Origin: Persicaria tinctoria
Taxonomy: Eukaryota; Streptophyta; Magnoliopsida; Caryophyllales; Polygonaceae
Direction: 5' to 3'
DNA length: 64,000 nt
NCBI GenBank assembly: GCA_037127255.1
Contig: JBANSL010000013.1
Span: forward strand, 6,822,188-6,886,187
Shown: piece by piece, positions 32,064-41,692 of the stretch
How the letters are laid out: each line of letters opens with the position of its first letter
How positions within the stretch are numbered: the stretch's first letter is position 1
Notes under the pieces: model-generated
Seen by the model: the letters and a program-made list of their open reading frames with translations, nothing else
Told to the model about the DNA's origin: nothing
The model's database searches: none
Translations under genes and position numbers: made by a program

Positions 32064-32176
32064 GATCGATCAAGAAAATCTAGAAATTCAGAAATATGCG
32101 GAAAACACGAAACCAGAAGATCAGAAAAAAAACCTGATCGCAAACTCAGACAAGCTTTGGTAGCTCTGATACCATT

Positions 32177-32410
32177 TCAGAGTCGGAGATTAGAATCAAG
32201 AATGACGAATTTAGAACACTCTGGAAGCCATTGAAGGTGAACAAAACTCTCAATTTCTCGGTTTCAAAATGAATGAAATCAGTTACAGAGGAAGAGGAGG
32301 GAATTCGTTTAAATAGGCAAAACGAACATCACGTGAGAGGCACGTGGTCTAACTAATACACATATAATGAAACCCGGTTTGCTAAATATAAAACGAGAAC
32401 CCGGTTTATT
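32177..32410 (-). repeat. copia LTR (5' LTR)
   Basis: It matches 27460-27703 but its outer edge lacks the last few bases (TTTATT then flank instead of TTATATAATAACA). The primer-binding site lies just inside at 32159-32174. Confidence 0.8.
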
Positions 32411-32499
32411 GAGTTTCTGCCAGAATTAATTATATCTTGTCTTAGTTGGAGAGGACTTGTGGCTTAGAATTTAAGCTAGCTTGAGAATATATGGATGAT

Positions 32500-32876
32500 T
32501 ACAACCTCTTTCTTCCTCTTGAGAAAAGGGCCAATTGGTTGTGATCGAGAAGGTCGCTTTACAACAGGGGTAGAAGATGACCCAATTAAGCAAAGGACCA
32601 ATTTGCACAAACCCATCATCTCCTTTTCCATCAACTGCATATGGTGGCTCCTTATCAGTGGGAGCAACTTCAGGCGGTGTCACTTAAACATCGTTCCCTT
32701 CATTTGTTGTGCGAGCAATCAACAGTGTTCCCTTCAACAGTATGACTGCATTGCAATTCATCTTCAGATTGTCGCCCCATTGATTCGGTTGACAGCGTTC
32801 GTCTACATCATCAGACATCACCAAATTTGCTTCGTTGCCCTGCAATGCAACATTATCAGCGCGCAGGTATAGTTAC
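32500..32876. other. Unrecognised spacer
   Basis: Short frames on both strands, with no family recognised. The left part (32411-32500) is RLP 3' flank. The right part directly precedes a PRP8 exon and may be intron or inserted sequence. Confidence 0.3.
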
Positions 32877-33260
32877 GTCATGACAAATGTGTATACCTAG
32901 GGGCTCTTAAGCTTCTGCCTCATGTCGTGCGTAAGCTTCTTGAAAACATGCCCATGCCTTGGAAGCAGGTATATTTGTTTTATTTTTCTGCCGTTTTTTG
33001 TAACAAAATTTGACATTACTAATTTGTACTTAATGATGCTCTGTGGTGGGGCACAATGAGAAGAGAGAAGAGGCTTGGTTCTACGACCACAAGCGTTTGC
33101 CTCTTGTTAAAACAAAACTTATAAATGGTAGTCCAAGTTACAGGAGATGGCATCTCTTCTTTGCCTATGATGGCAACCCTTCAGACAGGAATTACTTGTA
33201 CGGTTCTGCCTCTTTGACAGCTAAAGCCTTAAACGGGTGTATTCCTCTGGCATGTTCACT
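32877..33260 (+). pseudogene. PRP8 (relic): PRP8 relic, N-terminal exons
   Basis: [20 protein letters not shown] and PMPWKQ end at a GTATAT donor (32967). After an intron-like stretch, GTM and REKREEAWFYDHK follow, then LPLVKTKLING, PSYRRWHL, RNYLY and LTAKALNGCIP. Compared with native PRP8 the segment between the REKR and FYDHK motifs and part after RWHL are deleted. It overlaps in PRP8 coordinates with 1455-1672. Confidence 0.85.
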
Positions 33261-33277
33261 GCAATTTCTTTTGGCTC

Positions 33278-34921
33278 TCATGTTTTGTCATATTCATATA
33301 AGACAGGAGCACCGGGGGTGGTGGTGGTGGGGGAGGAGGGGGAGACAGGAGCACCAGGAGCGCTCTGGGGAAGAAGAAAGTGAGGGAACGATGACTCCGG
33401 CTCAGACTGAGACACAGAAGGTGTAGAAGAGGGAAGGGGAGGAGAAGCAAAAGGGAAGCGAGACTCATCAAATGTGACATGACGAGACACAATGAGCTTA
33501 TGGGTCTTGATATCGAGGCAGAGGTAACCGCGATGATCAGACGGATAGCCTAAGAAGACACAAGGAGTGGAGAGCGGGTGAAGCTTGTGTGGGGCGGTGG
33601 AGGATTGGTTTGAGAAGCACAAGCACCCGAAGGTACGAAGGTGATCATACCTAGGCAAAGTGAAATAGAGGGTCTGACCTGGCGAGCGATGTTGAAGAGT
33701 AGTAGACGGTAGAATGTTGAGGAGGTAGCATGTGGTTGTTAAGGCGTGAGGCCAATAGGAGAGGGGAATGGATGCGTGGAAGAGGAGAGAGCGCATCATG
33801 TTGGTAATGGTTCTGATGATTCGTTCAGCCTTGCCATTCTGCTGAGAAATATAGGGGCAAGACAAGCGATAGGAGATCCCGTTGGCGGCAAAGAAAGAGT
33901 GAAAGTCTTTGTTGTCAAATTCACGACCATTATCACATTGAAAACATTTGATAGATGTGTGAAATTGTGTTTTGATGTAGGCATGGAATCTGGCAAAGAC
34001 AAGAAACACTTAGGACTTGAAATGCAACGGGAAAACCCATAAATAATGAGTGTAATCATCAAGAAACAAGAGGTAGTACTTGTGACCCTCCTTGCTAGGC
34101 ACAAGAGAGGTCCAAATGTCACTATGAATGATATCAAAAGGAGCAAGGGTAGAGGTCAAAGACCGTTGGAACAGCAGTCTGGCATGTTTGCCTAGTTGGC
34201 AGGAAGAGCATAAACCAGAACGTGGGTCTTTAGGACAGGTGACAAGACTCTGGGAACGGAGGACATCTAGAACGGCAACACTGGGATGGCCCAGGCGTGC
34301 ATGCCACAGGCTCGACGACGATGTCGAGAGGGCGACCGGGCACGATTGACTAGACGGAGGTGGTGGTGTGACAGGGTAGAGCTCCCCGGTGCTGTTACAT
34401 CTCATGCGAGTAACCCCCGTAGTAAGATCGTTCACAGAGAAACCATAGGGATCAAACGTAAGGGAAACGTTGTTGTCAGTAGTGAACCGACGGACAGAGA
34501 TAAGGTTTTTGACAATCTTTGGGGCAATGAGGACATTGTTGAGGTGTAGTGGGTGGGTTGAGGTCTGTAATTTGGCGTGGCCAATCCCCGACGTAGCAAG
34601 ACGACCACCATTTCCGATTATAATAGAGTGTGAAGGGCCCGTAAAAGAAATAGATGAGAGGTTACTTGAGGAGTGCGTCATGTGGGAGGTGGCACTAGTG
34701 TCCATATACCAAGAAGAGTCGGGAGATGCCGGCTGCATGGAGGAGAAGGCGTGATGATGGTGTGGAGAGGGCCCAAGGAGTCCCTGTTGACTCGGGTATG
34801 GCCTTGTTGGAGAGGTCGGGTAGGCCTGTGGATGGGCTCCAATGGGGGAATACCCCCTCTGTAAATGACTTGGAGGGGCAATCATTCCGACTAGAGGTCG
34901 TTTGTGATCGTAGAAGGCCAT
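33278..34921 (-). pseudogene. copia protease-integrase relic
   Basis: Two minus frames read a copia polyprotein lacking both ends. 34921 to 34010 has a Pro/Ser-rich linker, a protease with altered active site (MDTSATSHM instead of MDTGATSHM), LWHARLGHPS and CQLGKHARLLF. 34009 to 33278 has FQCDNGREFDNKDF, QQNGKAERIIRTI, and the CVFLGYPSDHRGY integrase end. It stops after a Pro/Thr-rich stretch; no RT or RNase H follows. This family is different from the copia element at 27.5-32.4 kb. Confidence 0.85.
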
Positions 34922-35316
34922 AGTAAGGGATTTTTTTTTTTTGGGGAATATTGGGCGCCTGAATTAATAAATGATGAACTCAGGGCCAAAAGGGAGAATA
35001 GGATAAAACAAGGGAAGGTTATGCTATTTTTATCAAAAGGGATTGAAAATCAGATTTGTTTCAATCGGACTTTTCACGTACAGGGAAGAAGATGAAGGCG
35101 CAGAGTGAAGCGACGAGGCTCGGCGCGACTCTCCTCCGGCGTCGATAGCTAGCGGTTCAGGCGACGATTCGAGGCGGCGGCTCGGGCGGTGATTGGCGAC
35201 AGCAATCGGAGTTGATAGCTAGCAATCAGGGTCGTGCCAATCTTTTCGAGGGCCCTGTGCTAAAAAAAAATTAATTACCTAGACTTTATTTATTGTATCT
35301 GTGAATTTAGATTGTA

Positions 35317-36206
35317 CTAGTGTAATACCCGTGCCTTGAAGGCACGGGAGCTTGATCCATTTTAATTTGAACATCATTTTATATATCTATATAATACTAT
35401 ATATATATACGTGTTTACAACAAAAATATGTATAAATTTTTTTTTTATAATTTATAAATTAGTTTGAAAGAGATACGATACAAATTTTGAAAATGATTTA
35501 ATAAGGTAAAGTAGTAATAATACTCAAACACACCATCTAATATAATTTGAAATAAATATATAATTATTATCATTAGCATAGATCTAAAAAAGAAAAATAT
35601 AAGCTCCCGTACAAATATTAAAAAATCATAAGCACATGATTGTGTGAATAATTTTGAAGTTAAATATGTAGATGTACATAACTTATTGATTATTTTCATG
35701 AGAAAGATTGTTAGAAAGATAGAGAAATTAATAGTGAAAATAAAGGTAATATGGTAAAAAAAAATCCTTAAAGGTAGAAAAGTGATCTAAGAAGTCTCAT
35801 CCAAGATGTAAAATAAGCATTAGTAATGCTTGTGAGTCTTAAAATATTATTTATTTTTCGATAGTCATTTAAGATGTCTAAAATAATTAGATTATAAAAT
35901 AACACTTAGTTGGCTCTAATTGATTTTGATAATTAATTTTTGAAATCTAATATTTACAAATTGATTATTACATGTTCGTTGTATGTAGACATTGTGGGGA
36001 ATATTGCAATCGGTTAAAAATGATAAATCAACAATAGGAAACAAATTAAAAAAAAAGGAATGGATTCAAATCATATTTAAAATAGGAAACAAATATTTTA
36101 AAGTTTGACCAATAAGAAAATCTCATTTGAATAAAAAATTCAACTTTAATTGTGGGCGTGACACGTCAGCAAAATGCTAGCAGAATTAGTAATATTAATA
36201 GATAGA
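35317..36206 (-). mobile_element. Non-autonomous Helitron (890 bp)
   Basis: On the minus strand it begins TCTATCTATTAATATTAC. It ends with a perfect hairpin CCCGTGCC-TTCAA-GGCACGGG, then TATTACACTAG, the Helitron CTAG terminus, about 11 bases past the hairpin. It lies between A and T with no target duplication, as Helitrons do. There is no Rep/helicase ORF. Confidence 0.75.
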
Positions 36207-36738
36207 TATAGTTATACACTTTTATACATCCTCCGTTAAGAAAAAAAACATATTGTTTACTATTTACGCAAGGATTGATGATATAAATTATCAACTTAAT
36301 TATATTTTTTATAAACTCATACTTACTAGTAATAAGTAATAAATTATTACAAAAAAATCTTTAAAAAGTTGATATTTTATACAATTTTTAGCTCCTAAAA
36401 ATTGTAAATGAATACTAAAATGATATGTTTGAATTAATAGAAGGGAGTAATAGATAAATGAACTACATAGACTATTTTTCAATCAATTTTTTAGGATAAA
36501 AAACAGTTTTAAATCACGGTGATCAGTTAACTTTTAATCAATTTTTTTTAGGATAAAAAAAATTTAACAATTCACTAATTTATTTGTTGTGAGTTTATCC
36601 AGGAGAAATTGTTGAAATTCAAATGTATATAACAAGTCAACAACAATTAAATAATAGGTTTACAAAGTAGAAGCTCGTTGGGTTGGGTTGGGGTGGGGGA
36701 TGAGAACGGCCAAATAATATTATGGGAGCAACTTTTTG

Positions 36739-36771
<33 letters not shown>
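36739..36771. repeat. T15A18 homopolymer junction
   Basis: Fifteen T followed by eighteen A, a perfect palindrome. It can extrude as a hairpin and is a likely length-error site in assembly. Confidence 0.9.
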
Positions 36772-37137
36772 TACGGAGCCTATCAGCCAAACTGTTTATA
36801 CTTGCTATTACGGAAGATATATATTCTATACCAATTTTTTAAATGATATTGGCCCTAAATTTTTTGGGAGCCCTGTTCCGTTGGGCCACTTGCACACCCT
36901 CAGTCACGGGCTGCTAGCAATCGAAGGCGAAGGCAGCGATGTGCAGCGGCGGTAATCAGAGGCGGCGTCGAACAGGGCTGCACTGCAGTGATTCTCGGTG
37001 GTGGAAGTGAGTTGAATTAGGAGACGATCGAGGAGGGAGAGATCGGCGGTGAGGGGACGACGCCGGCGGCGGAAGATGAGGGGTGGGGTGGGAGGATCAA
37101 ATTAGGGTCTCGTGAGGAAGAAAAAGTTGTGATACCA

Positions 37138-37390
37138 GGTTAGATTCTAGAATTGATGTAAAGTACTGGTGTGTTTCCATTCATTGATAAACATATATTA
37201 GGTTACAAAGGTATTGGGCCTTAATGGGCTTTTGGACCCACTATACCTGAAGAGACCTATGTAATCTATCCCTTTAGATAAAACCAAATTTTCAGTTTCA
37301 AATTGTTTTTTCAACTGTCTCAAATTGCTTTTCCTCATCTTTATAACAACCGACCAAGGAAAGTGCGGCACATAGTAGATGTTGAAAGGT
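37138..37390 (-). repeat. Probable copia LTR remnant
   Basis: AT-rich sequence directly outside the primer-binding-site-like TGGTATCACAAC. It has GGTTACAAAGGTATTGGGCC and GGGCTTTTGGACCCACTATACC, in the place of a 5' LTR for the minus-strand copia relic. There is no second copy to define its ends. Confidence 0.4.
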
Positions 37391-37427
37391 GATGAGGATT
37401 GACACACCCCAAATTAAATCCAATGAA

Positions 37428-37659
37428 ATGATTATGTATATAAAAACTGAGGATCCTGAACAGTTCATGTGCAGCCCATATATGGCCAAAACCTACCTTA
37501 GGTGGGGAGTTTGTGACTCTCATGATATTCAACTGTATACAACAGATAACATGTCAATCTATCCTTCTCCGACAGGTGTACAACTTGCATTCTGCTTTTG
37601 GCAATCGGTTCCCTGGATCAAAGCATCTACTTGCACAGGCTATGAATAAGATCATCAAG
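37428..37659 (+). pseudogene. PRP8 (relic): PRP8 relic, composite exons
   Basis: Non-adjacent PRP8 pieces lie side by side: [11 protein letters not shown] from the N-terminal half, then [12 protein letters not shown] and [14 protein letters not shown] from the RNase H-like region. [15 protein letters not shown] follows in another frame, and AMNKIIK before a GTATTT donor. Much of the gene between the first and second piece is deleted. Confidence 0.8.
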
Positions 37660-38264
37660 GTATTTTAGTTTTGTTAATTTCTTCTGTTTATGCATAACCT
37701 AGATTCTATTTCTTTCTCATGTTTTGATCCTGCTCGCCTCGCCGGGTTCAATTGACCACCTTTATGCAGAAGTGTTTAAAATTTGTTACATTCTGTAAGG
37801 CATTTTAGTTCTTGCCTTTTCAAATTGCTTTTGCTGGGCATTTTAGGTGCGTCGGATTGAACCTTCAAATATATGCACCTTTCCCATTCATTTTTCCTCA
37901 TCGGGTTTTGCCCCTAAAATTTTCATGGCGTTCTGATTTGGGTTGTTTTAGAGCCACGGGTCGAAAACACTGGGTTCAAAATAAAAAGAATTTCGAGTGT
38001 TTGGGTCGGGTTTTCCAAGTCTGGGTTATGTTTGCTTTTTTAATCATCTTGGTCTATTGACTGATCGAATCTGTTATGTTCCCGTTAAATGCTGCATTAA
38101 TTCATGAAACTTATTTTTCAAATTAACGCTACAATCAAAGAAAGTACTTATTTGATTACCTCTTGTCTATTACGATTATTATACCATGATTTTGATAAAT
38201 AGAGAGCGGTCACCTGGGACGTTCGCGTACTCCGATCTTTCCGGCTTGACCACCCCGACATGTT
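37660..38264. other. Spacer, nothing recognised
   Basis: The first 150 bases are probably the PRP8 intron that follows MNKIIK (compare 52571-52640, same TTTTAGTTTTG.TAATTT.TTCTG phrase). The rest has no readable gene. Confidence 0.35.
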
Positions 38265-38542
38265 TTTACGAATATTATACCCCAAACATGAAACACCACA
38301 CGTTATACAAATTTGTCATGATATCGACTTGCAAAGAAGACTTTATGCACAATGCCATAGGCTTGTGCAGTGTGTACTCGTTGATAAAAACGTAGACAAT
38401 TAATTAAGTGGACAAGACCCCATTAAAAATTTCAAACTAGTCCCAATCTTGATTATATATATCCGTCGGGGGATAATATATTCATAGTCGATCACTTACG
38501 AAATTGATAAAAACACAAACCAGAGTCACTCCATACTGTTCC
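38265..38542 (+). promoter_or_regulatory. RLP4 upstream block
   Basis: It shares ATTATACCCCAAAC, CATGATATCGACTTGCA and CTTGATTATATATATCCGTCGGGG (TATA-like, about 38450), followed by GATCACTTACGAAATTGATAAAAAC and the start codon. It is nearly the same as the RLP1 block. Confidence 0.5.
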
Positions 38543-38662
38543 ATGAACATGTACTCTTTGATGATTCAACACGTAATACTCTACGCCCTTTTCTCAGTCG
38601 TTTCCCTTGCCATCCAGCCGCTGTGCCATGAAGATGAGCGCCATGCTTTGCTCTCATTTAAG

Positions 38663-39339
38663 TGTTGGGCCTATGACCCATTTGGGTCCAGCCCCAAGTG
38701 TGGCTCCATTTGTGATATATAAGGCATGATTTGCCTTTTTGATTTGGTGATACAATAGGGGCTCTAAGGTGTGCCGCCAGAAACCAAAGGAAGAAAGGGG
38801 AGAGAGAAAGAAAAGAGAGAGGAGGGAGAAAGGAGAAGGAAGGTAGGAGATTCGAGCGGGTGTTTCGTCTCTTGATCTGGTGATCCGTCTTCTTCCTCGA
38901 TCAGTCAACAACGAGTGTTTGTTGATAGGTATTTTCTCCTACTAAAAATCTAATCTGATTACAAGTGTTTAACTAGGTTTTTGAAGAGGAATCCATTCTA
39001 GATCCAGGTTGTATTTAGATTGGTGTTTGAGATCTCCATGTTTGTTTGTCTCGGTTTGAGACCGGATTGTTAAACACTTGTATTGACCTATTGATTAGTG
39101 GATTGGTTGCTCTGGTGGGCGGAAGGTGTGTTTTTTTTATCTTCTGGTTAGAGAGGGTTTTTCCCACGTAAATCTTGTGTCAATATTTGTGCTTTTATCT
39201 GTGTTTGTGGTTGCTTGGTTGTTTGGTTTCCGGATTGGATATTATCGGTTGGTCGTGGTTTGTTGGCTGATTGTTGTTGTTTCTCTTATTACCCGAATTC
39301 GCTTCCGGATGCGGTTGGAAAGTGGTTTCTAGCCCAACA
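38663..39339 (+). repeat. 5' LTR, element copy 1
   Basis: 677 bp with a TATA-like TGATATATAAGG near 38714. The distal part, from AGAGAGAAAGAAAAGAGAGAG on, is shared with copy 2 at 59731; the first 100 or so bases are not. Confidence 0.88.
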
Positions 39340-39400
39340 AGTGGTATCAGAGCCTTTGGTTGATCTTTGGCTGTGTTGTTTTTGGGTAATAGGAGTAGAG

Positions 39401-40396
39401 ATGACGACAAAGACCGAGGAATTTACGAGTACAATGATAAAGCTAACGGCTTCAAATTTCTCTATCTGGAAGACGAAGATGGAGGATGTTTTGTATTGCA
39501 AAGACCTTTTTGATCCGGTTGAGTTGGGATCAAGGAAGCCAGCTGAGACATCTGATAATGATTGGAAGAAACTGCACAGGAAGGCAGTTGGAACCATCAG
39601 AATGTGGATGTATGAAAGAAAGCGGGTGAATCTCAAGTATAGATATGGAAAGCCTATTGCAGAGCATCTGAGTGAGTTTCAGGAATTGGTGAATCAGTTG
39701 AACACTATGAAGTTAGTCCTTGATGATGAGTTGCAAGCGTTGTTGCTCTTGAGCTCTTTGCCTCATAGTTGGGAGACTCTAGTGGTGTCGATTAACAACT
39801 CTGTCGTGGGTGGGGTTGTGTCCTTATCTGCAGTGAAGGATAATTTCTACAACGAGGAGACTAGGAGGAAGGATATGGGCACGGATTCGTGATCACATGC
39901 TCTCGTAACAGTTTCAGGGAGCAGGGTTAGAGGGAGATCTCAGACTAGGGGGAGCTTTGTTTGCTATCATTGTGGCAAGGAAGGGCACATGAAGAGGAAT
40001 TGCAATGTGTGGAAGAAGAAAAGAGAGCAAGAGGAAAATCAGAAGGGTACAACGTCAGTTCTGCAGGACAGTGATGATGAGCAAGTTGTTCTCACATGCT
40101 TGGAGGAGCCGGATTCTTGTGTAGAGTGGATTGTTGATGGAGCTGCATCCTTCCATGCTACATCAGGGATGAAAGCGTTTACTTCGTACCGAGTGGGACG
40201 TTTTGGCAAAGCAAAGATGGGGAATGGAAGCTTGTCTAATATAGCTGTTATGGGAGATGTTTGTGTGCTGACAAACGTAGGTTGCAGGATGACATTGACA
40301 GATGTGCGACACATACTGGATTTGCAGAAGAATCTGATCTCTTTTCAAGTCTTGGATAAAAAGGGCTATGATAACTTCTTTGGAAGTAGAAAGTGA
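39401..40396 (+). pseudogene. gag: gag-protease-like ORF, copy 1
   Basis: It begins MTTKTEEFTSTMIKLTASNF and has FSIWKTKMEDVL, a gag_pre/UBN2-type core, an in-frame TGA after MGTDS (39890), then the zinc knuckle CYHCGKEGHMKRNC. The protease segment has VDGAASFHAT where an active enzyme has DSGAS/DTGAS, so the catalytic triplet is lost. Compared with copy 2, about 35 codons are deleted around RMWMYERK. It ends at TGA after FFGSRK. Confidence 0.85.
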
Positions 40397-40414
40397 AAAC
40401 TCAAGAAAGGGTTA

Positions 40415-40906
40415 ATGGTGATCGCTAGAGGTGTTTTGAGCGGTACATTGTACATGAATCAGATGAAAGAAATCAGGGAAGCTGTGATAGAGGTTCATGG
40501 TGATGCTTCGCTTGATTTGGTGCAAGGGCTTATAGGATGCTTGAGTGGGAAGGGGCTGGAAAATCAGAAGAGAAAGTCTCTTGTTTCTTTTGCTGATAAG
40601 GAGATCTTGAGCACTTGTGATTTGTCTGGATTGCAGACAAGATTTAGCGGAACTTCTGAGACGTCAGAAGAGGATAGCACAAGTGTGGAGTTTGCTTCAG
40701 AGGATTGTGCTGATGGGATAACCGTGTCAGAGGGGAGTTCATCAGGTGCTATGACTGGTGGCAGATCTGAGCACGGCGAGCCAGCACGGATAGAAGAAAC
40801 TATCAGAGGGTCAGAGAGAGGGCGTCATGCATTCACCGGGAGTTCTACCTCGGAGTACCAGAGAGTTACGGAGGAGGGGGAGCTAGTGGGTGATTTTGAC
40901 ATCTAA
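40415..40906 (+). other. Downstream ORF of element copy 1
   Basis: A 163-codon Ser/Glu-rich frame continues in the protease region (MVIARGVLSGTLY, typical of copia just before GAG-pre-integrase). It passes through DLVQGLIGCLSGKGLENQ, a decayed fragment of that domain, to acidic low-complexity sequence. It stands where pol would be and corresponds to 61561-62060 in copy 2. Confidence 0.5.
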
Positions 40907-41004
40907 CGAGCATCAGTTCCGCGTCTCGGGGGTGAGACGGGACTTGGATGCGGGTGAGGTCAGGACGAGCAAGAACGTCATCCCCTTGGGCTGGAGAGGG
41001 AGAT

Positions 41005-41692
41005 TGTTAGGCCTATGGCCCATTTGGGTCCAGCCCCAAGTGTGGCTCCATTTGTGATATATAAGGCATGATTTGCCTTTTTGATTTGGTGATACAATAG
41101 GAGCTCCAAGGTGTGCCGCCAGAAACCAAAGTAAGAAAGGGGAGAGAGAAAGAAAAGAGAGAGGAGGGAGAAAGGAGAAGGAAGGTAGGAGATTCGAGCG
41201 GGTGTTTCGTCTCTTGATCTGGTGATCCGTCTTCTTCCTCGATCAGTCAACAACGGGTGTTTGTTGATAGGTATTTTCTCCTCCTGGAAATCTAATCTGA
41301 TTACAAGTGTTTAACTAGGTTTTTGGAGAGGAATCCATGCATTCTAGATCCAGGTTGTATTTAGATTGGTGTTTGAGATCTCCATGTTTGTTTGTCTCGG
41401 TTTGAGACCGGATTGTTAAACACTTGTATTAACCTATTGATTAGTGGATTGGTTGCTCTGGTGGGCGGAAGGTGGGTTTTTTTATCCTCTGGTTAGAGAG
41501 GGTTTTTCCCACGTAAATCTTGTGTCAATATTTGTGCTTTTATCTGTGTTTGTGGTTGCTTGGTTGCTTGGTTGTTTGGTTTCCAGATTGGATATTATTG
41601 GTTGGTCGTGGTTTGTTGGCTGATTGTTGTTGGTTCTCTTATTACCCGAATTCACTTCCGGATGCGGCTGGAAAGTGGTTTCTAGCCCAACA
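41005..41692 (+). repeat. 3' LTR, element copy 1
   Basis: 688 bp, partner of 38663-39339. It differs by small insertions (an extra TTGCTTGG unit near 41560 and ATGC near 41338) and scattered substitutions. Confidence 0.88.

Larger units (their letters stand above)
27460..32410 (-). mobile_element. Ty1/copia retrotransposon, near full length
   Basis: About 245-bp LTRs at 27460-27703 and 32177-32410 flank a 4.47-kb interior on the minus strand. Next to the right LTR the minus strand reads TGGTATCAGAGC, the initiator-Met tRNA primer-binding site; next to the left LTR is a purine tract TTTGAGGAGGGA. The order gag, protease, integrase, reverse transcriptase, RNase H is the copia order. Frameshifts in gag and integrase make this copy defective. 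It sits in an RLP 3' flank: sequence at 13370-13560 is colinear with its two sides, with some flank missing. No target duplication is obvious. Confidence 0.9.
35227..36913. mobile_element. hAT element (1,687 bp) carrying a Helitron
   Basis: A perfect 8-bp target duplication CTAGCAAT (35219-35226 and 36914-36921) flanks it. Ends are CAGGGTCGTGCC at the left and CAGCCCGTGACTG on the other strand at the right. No transposase is present. Without the nested Helitron it would be about 800 bp, AT-rich. Confidence 0.75.
34922..37137 (-). other. GC-rich copia leader region split by nested insertions
   Basis: 34940-35226 and 36914-37130 are GC-rich CGGCGG-type sequences that become contiguous when the hAT element is removed. 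At 37121-37133 the minus strand reads TGGTATCACAAC, a copia-type primer-binding site. I infer this is the leader of the same minus-strand copia relic, with gag mostly deleted and LTR sequence from about 37138. Confidence 0.5.
38663..41692 (+). mobile_element. Non-autonomous Ty1/copia element (gag only), copy 1
   Basis: LTRs lie at 38663-39339 and 41005-41692, starting TGTTGGGCC and TGTTAGGCC and ending CCCAACA. A perfect 5-bp target duplication TTAAG flanks it (38658-38662 and 41693-41697). The primer-binding site TGGTATCAGAGCC is at 39342. A purine tract GGAGAGGGAGA precedes the 3' LTR. The 1.67-kb interior has gag, a zinc knuckle and a protease-like segment but no integrase, RT or RNase H. 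A second copy of the same kind is at 59731-62841. Confidence 0.92.

Noticed and set aside
34870..34921. AFYDHKRPLV on the minus strand resembling the PRP8 FYDHKPLV motif
   Set aside because: Only about ten residues, inside a copia gag-protease linker, opposite in strand to all other PRP8 pieces; likely chance, though a base-level check against PRP8 would settle it.
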